DNA from: Euryarchaeota archaeon UBA226
Lineage (GTDB): Archaea > Thermoplasmatota > Poseidoniia > Poseidoniales > Poseidoniaceae
Assembly: GCA_002505935.1 (NCBI GenBank)
Contig: DAWL01000049.1
Coordinates: forward strand, 546-6,890
Direction: 5' to 3'
DNA length: 6,345 nt
The notes beneath the pieces were generated by a model. That model did no database searches, was not told the origin of the DNA, and saw nothing but the letters and a program-made list of their open reading frames with translations. Of this stretch, positions 1-5,001 are shown one piece after another; within the stretch, counting starts at the first letter, position 1; each line of letters begins with the position of its first letter. Position numbers and translations under genes: made by a program.

Positions 1-793
1 AACCTATCTTTCGGAAATCCGCAAGGTGGAGGCGGTAATTGTTGGAAGCAAAGATAGCCGAAGTGGGGTAATCTGGGAAATTGGGTTGTCAGATTTTATC
101 GAATTGGTTCCAGGGATAACTGGGCCTCGTTGGCGATTACCTAATCAGGATTTGAACAAAGGGTGGGTAAGTCTCAGAGAGGAGTCTAATTATTCGAGCC
201 AAGCCAAATTAGCGCGATTATTGAGACAGAGAATCAAGAATGAAATACTCAAAGATGCACTTCTCAAAAGTGAGAATTTGAATGATGAATTAGTCATGAG
301 ATTGGCGGAAGCAACCGCCATGGTGGTTGGCTTGCTACAACATAGAGCCAGTACGGATTTGCAATTGAGTGGAGCGGATGTAGAAGATTGGCCGCCTTGT
401 ATGAAAAAAGCGGTCGCTGAATTAGAACAGGGCGTCAATGTAAATCACTTTGGAAGATTATTTCTTGCTTCAATGGCAAGAACCATGGGCATTCCAACTG
501 AGAATTGTGTTGAATTCTTTCACAACGCACCAGATTTCAACGCTGAAACGACGAGTTACCAAGTGGGACACGTCTATGATAGAGAGTATACGCCTGCAGG
601 ATGTGCAAAATTGAAGTTGAATGCGCGCTGTGCTGTCATGACAGGTGATGACAGACTTTGTGACCAAAGTTGGATGGATCATCCTCTAAAATATCTCAGA
701 GCGAAACAACGCTCTAGATTGCGCGACTCCGAGCCCGTTCAAAATGCGGAAGAAACTAAGGAAGAAAAGGACGAAACGCGCGATGGTTCATGA
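1..793 (+). CDS. priL: DNA primase large subunit PriL, 5'-truncated (C-terminal Fe-S domain intact)
   Basis: This is the regulatory large subunit of the archaeal/eukaryotic-type primase. It partners the catalytic small subunit PriS and helps start RNA/DNA primers at the replication fork. The reading frame is open from base 2 with no stop, so the gene begins upstream; the GTG at 26 is probably an internal valine. Counting residues from that GTG, four cysteines fit the [4Fe-4S] ligands of the PriL C-terminal domain: C125 (in WPPCMKK), C193 (AGCAKLK), C202 and C212. Other family hallmarks are NHFGRLFLAS (140-149), the APDFNAETTSYQVGHVY stretch (168-184) and the closing HPLKYLR (219-225). After it comes a charged tail of about 30 residues rich in Glu, Lys and Asp, probably disordered. 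About 263 codons are visible; archaeal PriL is usually longer, so much of the N-terminal helical domain lies outside the window. The identification is strong. Confidence 0.95.
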   Translation, partial: TYLSEIRKVEAVIVGSKDSRSGVIWEIGLSDFIELVPGITGPRWRLPNQDLNKGWVSLREESNYSSQAKLARLLRQRIKNEILKDALLKSENLNDELVMRLAEATAMVVGLLQHRASTDLQLSGADVEDWPPCMKKAVAELEQGVNVNHFGRLFLASMARTMGIPTENCVEFFHNAPDFNAETTSYQVGHVYDREYTPAGCAKLKLNARCAVMTGDDRLCDQSWMDHPLKYLRAKQRSRLRDSEPVQNAEETKEEKDETRDGS

Positions 794-820
794 AGGGAAG
801 ACCTCCTGCCTAACATGAAC

Positions 821-834
821 GAAGGGGGATGGAG
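821..834 (+). promoter_or_regulatory. Shine-Dalgarno-like purine tract deciding the start of the DUF373 gene
   Basis: The tract GAAGGGGG (821-828) abuts the ATG at 829 with almost no spacer, which is poor geometry for that start. The same tract, followed by GGAG at 831-834, is 3 to 9 nt from an in-frame GTG at 838. A start at 838 would begin the protein just before TRTLILTVDRDDDLG, where the conserved domain starts. The GTG is therefore a real alternative to the ATG. Confidence 0.45.
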
Positions 835-1959
835 AAAGTGACGCGAACCCTCATCCTTACAGTCGACAGAGATGACGACTTAGGTTCTAAAGCCGCCATC
901 AGAGGTCCTGTGGTTGGAAGACGGCAGGTCTTGACTGCAGCACTTCGCTTGGGAATTGCAGACCCTGAAGAAAGCGATACTAATGCTATTCTGGGGGCAT
1001 TAAATCAGCATGATTCTTTAGCAGAAGGTTCTGAAAGTGGAGATGATGTTGAAATCGCTATCCTAACTGGAGATGAGAAAGTTGGTGTTCGTTCTGACCG
1101 CGCCATCGCTGCTCAACTTGAGGAAGTCGTAGCAGAGTTTCAACCAGATCGCGCCATACTGGTGACTGATGGTGCAGAAGATGAGTCGGTTCTGCCAATC
1201 CTCCAAAGTCAGGTAAGAATTGATCATGTACAGAAGATAATCGTCAAACAATCAAAGGGAATTGAAAGCACCTATTACTACATTGTCAAGGCTCTTGAAG
1301 ACCCAAAATGGCGAGCCAAGATGTTGGTTCCAATCGCAGTCATCCTAATGATTATCGGAATGGGAATAATGCTTCCTGATGACATAGGCGCCTTACTTAT
1401 TGGTGGCCTACCCTTCGTCTTTGGATTCTATCTATTAGCCAAAGGTCTTGGATTGGAAAACACTCTTGGAAGAGTTGTTGCTGAAATGCGAGAGAATGCG
1501 GATGCTGCCATGTTCTCATCATTGATGTGGGCCGGTTCTGTTTTCGCTGCAATCTTCGCTGTAGCACAGGCTTGGTCTGAATACACCGGTAGAATCGGAG
1601 CGGGTGATTCCCGAGGAATTGCATATCTTTCAGCCGTTCACCAATCATTAGCATGGATCATCATCGTTTTCCTATTGACTACTGCCGGATTGATGATACT
1701 CAAACTTAGACGAGGGTCTTTCAGTGGTCGATTAATTATCCTTGCAGCCTTTGGAATGATGGTTTATTCCTTCCTTAATCAGGCAATGAACATAGCCATC
1801 GAAGTTTTGGGAGGAGAATCTTACCAATTTAACGTCGGACGAATAATTGCAGATGGAAGTGAACCACTAGCATGGTTAGCAGTTCTATGGTTGACCATGA
1901 CTATTGTACGGGGCCTACAAGATAGACAGGCCAGCGGCGAAAGATACTGGGGTATCTGA
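829..1959 (+). CDS. DUF373 family polytopic membrane protein
   Basis: This is a full-length member of DUF373, a mostly archaeal family of unknown function. The soluble N-terminal part (about 1-160) carries family signatures: LTVDRDDDLGSKA (10-22), a GPVVGRRQV block (26-34), DPEESDTNA (45-53), ILTGDEKVG (78-86), ILVTDGAEDESVLPILQS (110-127) and IVKQSKGIESTYYYI (138-152). The Asp-rich DRDDD and DGAEDE motifs suggest a metal or nucleotide site, which is inference. The C-terminal half has about six hydrophobic segments, near 165-182, 186-206, 229-249, 270-292, 300-325 and 345-361, so the protein is membrane anchored with a probably cytoplasmic N-terminal domain. It follows priL by 35 nt on the same strand and may be cotranscribed. 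The start is ATG 829, with GTG 838 as a credible alternative. It converges on the zinc-ribbon gene with a 1-nt gap. Confidence 0.9.
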   Translation: MEKVTRTLILTVDRDDDLGSKAAIRGPVVGRRQVLTAALRLGIADPEESDTNAILGALNQHDSLAEGSESGDDVEIAILTGDEKVGVRSDRAIAAQLEEVVAEFQPDRAILVTDGAEDESVLPILQSQVRIDHVQKIIVKQSKGIESTYYYIVKALEDPKWRAKMLVPIAVILMIIGMGIMLPDDIGALLIGGLPFVFGFYLLAKGLGLENTLGRVVAEMRENADAAMFSSLMWAGSVFAAIFAVAQAWSEYTGRIGAGDSRGIAYLSAVHQSLAWIIIVFLLTTAGLMILKLRRGSFSGRLIILAAFGMMVYSFLNQAMNIAIEVLGGESYQFNVGRIIADGSEPLAWLAVLWLTMTIVRGLQDRQASGERYWGI

Positions 1960-1960
1960 A

Positions 1961-2395
1961 TCATTCAAAGAATGTTGATTCCATCATGCAACTAGGGCAA
2001 TTTACCTTGATTGGTCTGATTGAAGGGATGCCTAAAGGCGCATTGCAATGAGGGCAGATTATTGCTTCAGTAATTTCTTGTGCGCGTTGCTGAGAATTAG
2101 CACTAGGGTCGTACTTCATGCGATACCTGTGTGCGTCCTGAACTCTTTGAGCCGCGGCTGGGGCGGGAGTGTTGAATTGCTCCTCTGGTGAAGATGAATA
2201 CTGGTCTGGACTCGGCTGGAATGCTTGATCAGGATTGTTTCCATGGTTGATGGCGCTGAGGTAGTCATCCACCATCTTCAACAACGCATCCATCTGGATA
2301 TTCTGCTCCCTCGAAATGCGTTCCGCAGCCAATAGGCGTTCATATTCATCCATATTTGCAAGCGATGCGATGACTTCTCCTGTCAAGCCAGACAT
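1961..2395 (-). CDS. small zinc-ribbon protein with N-terminal coiled coil
   Basis: This encodes a 144-residue hypothetical protein with three visible parts. Residues about 15-50 are charged and heptad-like (EYERLLAAERISREQ onward) and should form a helix or short coiled coil. Residues about 52-85 are rich in Pro, Gln, Ser and Asn and are probably a flexible linker. The C-terminus carries two CxxC knuckles, C114/C117 (ICPHC) and C133/C136 (CPSC), 15 residues apart, which is typical of a zinc ribbon. No enzymatic motif, signal peptide or membrane segment is seen. Zinc ribbons of this kind occur in nucleic-acid-binding and protein-adaptor proteins, so the role cannot be narrowed. The ATG at 2395 is the first start after an in-frame stop at 2447-2449, and a weak AAGG lies 7 nt upstream of it. 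Clean domain logic and exclusive strand use argue that it is a real gene. It is divergent from the CBS gene and convergent with DUF373. Confidence 0.8.
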   Translation of the reverse strand: MSGLTGEVIASLANMDEYERLLAAERISREQNIQMDALLKMVDDYLSAINHGNNPDQAFQPSPDQYSSSPEEQFNTPAPAAAQRVQDAHRYRMKYDPSANSQQRAQEITEAIICPHCNAPLGIPSIRPIKVNCPSCMMESTFFE

Positions 2396-2439
2396 ATGTT
2401 CGCCTTGAAGGTCTGAATGAAGAGTCTTTTGGCGATTCG

Positions 2440-2463
2440 ATAGATGCTAATTGACTCATCTAT
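2440..2463. repeat. inverted repeat ATAGATG-N10-CATCTAT, candidate operator
   Basis: The left arm at 2440-2446 (ATAGATG) is perfectly complementary to the right arm at 2457-2463 (CATCTAT). The 10-nt spacer contains AATT at its centre. Three further bases can pair outside the arms (TCG 2437-2439 with CGA 2467-2469) if three bases are bulged. The arm centres are 17 bp apart. The repeat lies 44 nt from the zinc-ribbon start and 65 nt from the CBS start, as expected for a shared operator or a divergent promoter. The binding protein is unknown, and the function is inferred from position and symmetry only. Confidence 0.45.
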
Positions 2464-2476
2464 GTTCGATGCCGTC

Positions 2477-2490
2477 TGAAGAAGGCTTCA
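2477..2490 (+). other. small hairpin in the CBS leader
   Basis: TGAAG (2477-2481) pairs with CTTCA (2486-2490) around an AAGG loop. The stem is only 5 bp and may be chance. It is recorded because it sits in the presumed untranslated leader of the CBS gene. Confidence 0.2.
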
Positions 2491-2517
2491 AAGAGGGTGG
2501 GCGTGGCGCCGAGGGCT

Positions 2518-2523
2518 GAGGAG
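2518..2523 (+). promoter_or_regulatory. Shine-Dalgarno site of the CBS gene
   Basis: GAGGAG lies 5 nt before the ATG at 2529. An in-frame stop at 2517-2519 rules out any earlier start, so the start of the CBS gene is fixed. Confidence 0.65.
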
Positions 2524-2528
2524 CCAAC

Positions 2529-3002
2529 ATGGCAAGAGCTAGAAATCGCAGGAAAGGAAGTGGGGCGGCGGCCGGAAGCGGTAGCAAAATCGCTGTACGT
2601 CGCTTGACTTGCGGACGCGTTATGAATACCGCGCACACTGTAGATGAAAACGCGTCAGTGCACGAGGTATTGGAGGCACTAACAAAGAATGATTGGGACC
2701 ACGTATTCATCGTGAGTGACGAAGGGTTGCCTGTCGGACGTATTCACGCCGTGGATGTTCTCAAATTGACTTCAAGAAAGGCTGTGAATAGTAACCTTGC
2801 TTGGATGATGGCTACTCCTGCTATGCAACTAGTGAACCTACCTCCATTGCAGGTTGGTTTGAAGACTCCATTACTCAAAGCCGGAGCGCTGATGCTGGCT
2901 CATGATCTCAACCAACTAGCAGTCGTTGATGAAGAAGGGATGCTTGTCGGTTTTGTAAGCCATGCAACCATGGCAATGCACCTACCAAGGTTCATACTTT
3001 GA
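2529..3002 (+). CDS. tandem CBS-domain protein with basic N-terminal tail
   Basis: This 157-residue protein consists of two CBS domains and little else. CBS1 spans about 26-80 (VMNTAHTVDENASVHEVLEAL, then HVFIVSDEGLPVGRIHAVDVLKL). CBS2 spans about 93-152 (MMATPAMQLVNLPPLQVGLKT, then NQLAVVDEEGMLVGFVSHATM). Such pairs form Bateman modules, which in other proteins bind adenine nucleotides such as AMP, ATP or SAM and act as energy or ligand sensors. The ligand here cannot be told. The first 25 residues are rich in Arg, Lys, Gly, Ala and Ser (MARARNRRKGSG) and could contact nucleic acid or be disordered. There is no effector domain in the same chain, so it presumably acts on a partner. The next gene starts 36 nt downstream on the same strand, suggesting cotranscription. 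The ATG is fixed by an upstream stop and a good Shine-Dalgarno site. Confidence 0.9.
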   Translation: MARARNRRKGSGAAAGSGSKIAVRRLTCGRVMNTAHTVDENASVHEVLEALTKNDWDHVFIVSDEGLPVGRIHAVDVLKLTSRKAVNSNLAWMMATPAMQLVNLPPLQVGLKTPLLKAGALMLAHDLNQLAVVDEEGMLVGFVSHATMAMHLPRFIL

Positions 3003-3038
3003 ACGAAATCATGGTAATCTCAAACCTTCTGGGGATGA

Positions 3039-3869
3039 ATGATGCAGATATCTTCTCCCAGGGCTTGGCCATGGAGCGCTGCTTCCTCCCCGGAGCCTTT
3101 TCCGGAGCATGCATGGATGCAAACTCTTAGCGCAATCCATCCGTTGATTTTAGCAGATTTGAATGCAGAACTAGATTTCTTCGCTCATGAGCAATTGGTT
3201 GAATGGCTAAACAATTGTGAAATGATAACTGAAGATGGCAACATAGGCATCCAAAAATGGCTAGAAGAAAATAACAAGGCCCCAATAAACGAAAGAATCC
3301 CATTCATATTATGTGGAGAACTCGGTAACCCACACAGATTGGTTGATTTAGGAATTACAGGCATGCCAATAGTACCTATTCGAATGGATGGTATTTGTCG
3401 CGTGTGGACAGATGTGATAGATGGTAGAGAAGTAACCCCTGGAATACACCATGTAACTCTAGCTCGAACCAAGGGATGGTGGGAATGCACATGGCTAGGT
3501 TTTGCCAGTAAAGATGATGCAAGAAAAATGACAGAATGGTTGAACGATGGTGTTGGAACAAATTGGCGGTGGTCTACACTTGCAGAGGGCAAAGTCTCGA
3601 TTCATATGGGGGAAAAATTGTACTCTCCCTCTGAAAATATGATCTCCTGGGACGGAACTACTGAATGTGTGGAGGGAGAAATACCTGAAACTACAGGTCC
3701 TGAGATTGAATTGTCATCTCTGAAAGCAATTCTCTTCACCCGTCAAGGATGCTATGACAACAGGGGTAGACTTGCACGATGTGCGCATATCAAACAGCGA
3801 CAATTCCATGATTCTATGTTCAGAAGGGGTAGTTCAAAGCAATGGAATGAAATCATTGATATCGCTTGA
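3039..3869 (+). CDS. hypothetical tryptophan-rich protein, function unknown
   Basis: I do not recognise this 276-residue protein. It looks soluble, with no signal peptide or membrane segment. It is unusually rich in tryptophan: I count 14, including a WW pair at 147-148 and WRW at 176-178. It also has seven cysteines (60, 92, 120, 150, 210, 238, 248), but no CxxC knuckle. Residues 1-27 are rich in Pro, Ser and Trp and may be a leader or a mis-assigned extension. The middle (86-155) reads like an alpha/beta fold (RIPFILCGELGNPHRLVDLG). The C-terminus is basic, with GCYDNRGRLARCAH at 237-250 and FRRGSSKQWNE at 261-271. The start is either ATG 3039 or the adjacent ATG 3042. CTGGGG at 3029-3034 is better spaced for 3042, and an in-frame stop at 3036-3038 excludes earlier starts. 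It is probably cotranscribed with the CBS gene. Confidence 0.75.
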   Translation: MMQISSPRAWPWSAASSPEPFPEHAWMQTLSAIHPLILADLNAELDFFAHEQLVEWLNNCEMITEDGNIGIQKWLEENNKAPINERIPFILCGELGNPHRLVDLGITGMPIVPIRMDGICRVWTDVIDGREVTPGIHHVTLARTKGWWECTWLGFASKDDARKMTEWLNDGVGTNWRWSTLAEGKVSIHMGEKLYSPSENMISWDGTTECVEGEIPETTGPEIELSSLKAILFTRQGCYDNRGRLARCAHIKQRQFHDSMFRRGSSKQWNEIIDIA

Positions 3870-3891
3870 TTTCGGCGTTTTTGCTTGATTT
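3864..3891 (+). repeat. 9-bp direct repeat GCTTGATTT with T-rich spacer, possible terminator
   Basis: GCTTGATTT occurs at 3864-3872, overlapping the stop codon of the Trp-rich gene, and again at 3883-3891. The offset is 19 bp. A TTTTT run at 3878-3882 lies between the copies. Archaeal termination often relies on T-rich tracts without a strong hairpin, so this could end the CBS/Trp-rich transcript. The run is short and the call is tentative. Confidence 0.3.
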
Positions 3892-3918
3892 AAGAGGATA
3901 AATTCACCAATTATGGGG

Positions 3919-3935
3919 GTCCCACGGTAGTCCCA
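3919..3935 (+). repeat. GTCCCA direct repeat at 11-bp spacing upstream of the winged-helix gene
   Basis: GTCCCA occurs at 3919-3924 and at 3930-3935, about one helical turn apart. The pair lies just upstream of the TATA-like box. The left copy also forms a short symmetrical TGGG-GGT-CCCA element (3914-3924). It could be an activator or autoregulator site, but six-base repeats are weak evidence. Confidence 0.25.
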
Positions 3936-3943
3936 AACCTTCC

Positions 3944-3949
3944 CTATAA
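3944..3949 (+). promoter_or_regulatory. TATA-like box, likely leaderless promoter of the winged-helix/glmM operon
   Basis: CTATAA at 3944-3949 is centred about 27 bp before the ATG at 3974. That is the usual distance from an archaeal TATA box to the transcription start, so RNA would begin at or next to the ATG, giving a leaderless message. No Shine-Dalgarno sequence precedes the ATG (TAGCGTTGTTTG), which agrees. A second AT-rich candidate, GATAAATT near 3897-3904, would give a leader of roughly 45 nt. Confidence 0.45.
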
Positions 3950-3973
3950 CCCTAGCACCCTTAGCGTTGTTTG

Positions 3974-4234
3974 ATGACCACCGAACGTGGAGAAGGAAGC
4001 CAGAAAAAGGCGAGACTTCAGCGATTGAAGGCAGAAATTATTGCTTATGTCGCTGATCGCCCAGGGTGCTGTGCAGCGGATATCGTTGACCACCTTGCGA
4101 ACACAAGACGCATGAGGAACCATGGATTGACCGCCCGAAAGGTCGGTTTCTTCATCCCCCGGCACATTAAGGAGATCTCATACAAGTTGGATCCCCGTAC
4201 CGGTAAGCGCATCTACATGCTGAGTGCTGCTTGA
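3974..4234 (+). CDS. small winged-helix DNA-binding protein
   Basis: This 86-residue basic protein has the outline of a single winged helix-turn-helix. Helix 1 is about 11-28 (KKARLQRLKAEIIAYVADRP) and helix 2 about 33-43 (CAADIVDHLAN). A likely recognition helix lies at 51-65 (GLTARKVGFFIPRHI), and a beta wing with a turn at 68-83 (ISYKLDPRTGKRIYML). The basic stretch RRMRNHG precedes the recognition helix. No ligand or effector domain is present. The specific family is not recognised. The ATG at 3974 is preferred to the adjacent TTG at 3971, because it has the standard start codon and fits the upstream TATA spacing. It is the first gene of a run that continues with the beta-helix acyltransferase and glmM, so a role as a local transcription regulator is plausible but inferred. 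Confidence 0.8.
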   Translation: MTTERGEGSQKKARLQRLKAEIIAYVADRPGCCAADIVDHLANTRRMRNHGLTARKVGFFIPRHIKEISYKLDPRTGKRIYMLSAA

Positions 4235-4272
4235 ATCGCAACCTCAATGACCACTCCCCCTTGCCAATAGGC

Positions 4273-4992
4273 ATGGGTGACGAGTTGTTCATGCCAAGCG
4301 CCGAGGAACTTTGGCCGTGGATGGCAGCAGAATCTGCTGCTTGGAATGTTCAAGATCGAGGGGCGATTCCTGTACTGCCACGCCATGAAATCGAACCTTG
4401 GGCCTTACTCGACAAAGACAGTAGTTGTAGTTTCAAGCCCTTGCTTGACGCCACACTAGATTCTCTTGGTTCAAACATCCCAGAGGGGCTTAACATCAGT
4501 TTTGATGAGAGTAAAGGTCCCGTATACATCGATCCAAGAGCAATTGTCGAGCCTGGGGCGCATTTCATTGGCCCATGTTATATCGCGCCTGAGGCGGTAA
4601 TACGTCATGGGGCATATATTCGAGAAAACTCTTGGGTTTGCTGGAAAGCATTGCTAGGGCATGCTTCTGAAATCAAACATTCAGTTCTATTGCCCAAAGC
4701 CAAAGCACCTCATTTCAACTACGTTGGAGATTCAATTATCGGAAGTGAGGCAAATCTCGGTGCTGGCGTAATTCTATCTAACCTAAGGAATGATGGTGGG
4801 CAGGTTATCTTACGTTCGGGAACACATCGAATCCCTTCGCGATTGAGAAAATTTGGAGCGTTAATCGGTGATAACTCCCAACTTGGATGTAATACCGTCA
4901 CCAATCCAGGATCCATACTATCCCCCGGGTGCATGGTTCATCCAAATACAACGGTTACAGGTGTTTTCCCAAACGACAGCATTTTGGATTGA
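4273..4992 (+). CDS. stand-alone left-handed beta-helix acyltransferase, GlmU C-terminal-like
   Basis: This is probably a sugar-phosphate N-acetyltransferase, most likely acting on glucosamine-1-phosphate with acetyl-CoA. Numbering from ATG 4273, residues about 83-235 form a hexapeptide-repeat beta helix (VYIDPRAIVEPGAHFIGPC and similar turns). APHFNYVGDSIIG (145-157) aligns with KAGHLTYLGDAEIG of E. coli GlmU: H147, Y150 and N161 match catalytic His363, Tyr366 and Asn377. NLGAGVILSNLRNDG (161-175) is also family-typical. The first 80 residues lack the nucleotidyltransferase LxAGxGxR loop and Asp motifs, so the uridylyl-transfer half of GlmU and archaeal Sugar-1-P transferases is missing. The start is unsettled: TTG 4231 overlaps the previous stop and would add 14 residues, while ATG 4273 and ATG 4291 are in frame and none has a clear Shine-Dalgarno sequence. 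glmM follows 9 nt downstream, supporting an amino-sugar role. Confidence 0.85.
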   Translation: MGDELFMPSAEELWPWMAAESAAWNVQDRGAIPVLPRHEIEPWALLDKDSSCSFKPLLDATLDSLGSNIPEGLNISFDESKGPVYIDPRAIVEPGAHFIGPCYIAPEAVIRHGAYIRENSWVCWKALLGHASEIKHSVLLPKAKAPHFNYVGDSIIGSEANLGAGVILSNLRNDGGQVILRSGTHRIPSRLRKFGALIGDNSQLGCNTVTNPGSILSPGCMVHPNTTVTGVFPNDSILD

Positions 4993-4995
4993 GGG
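4991..4995 (+). promoter_or_regulatory. Shine-Dalgarno site of glmM overlapping the upstream stop
   Basis: GAGGG at 4991-4995 shares bases with the TGA that ends the acyltransferase gene (4990-4992) and sits 6 nt before ATG 5002. The arrangement implies translational coupling of the two genes. Confidence 0.6.
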
Positions 4996-5001
4996 TTCAG
5001 A

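Larger units (their letters stand above)
2396..2528. promoter_or_regulatory. divergent intergenic region (zinc-ribbon gene / CBS gene)
   Basis: This 133-nt gap must hold the promoters of both flanking genes. I see no strong TATA box; the most AT-rich part is the centre of the inverted repeat, around 2447-2453. The right half (2491-2523) is G-rich and includes the palindrome GGCGCC at 2505-2510. It is likely the 5' leader of the CBS transcript. Confidence 0.5.

Noticed and set aside
2456..2710. 84-residue minus-strand open frame opposite the CBS gene start
   Set aside because: It covers the well-supported CBS coding sequence, is Pro/Ala-rich low complexity, and has no recognisable domain; it is a shadow of the opposite strand.
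3185..3592. 135-residue minus-strand open frame inside the Trp-rich gene
   Set aside because: The composition is rich in Ser, His and Pro with no domain. The plus-strand frame is longer, has a ribosome site and fits the local operon direction.
3870..3973. possible tRNA or small RNA gene in the gap before the winged-helix gene
   Set aside because: No cloverleaf, no GGTTCGAATCC-like T arm and no strong stem; only short direct repeats and a TATA-like box are visible.
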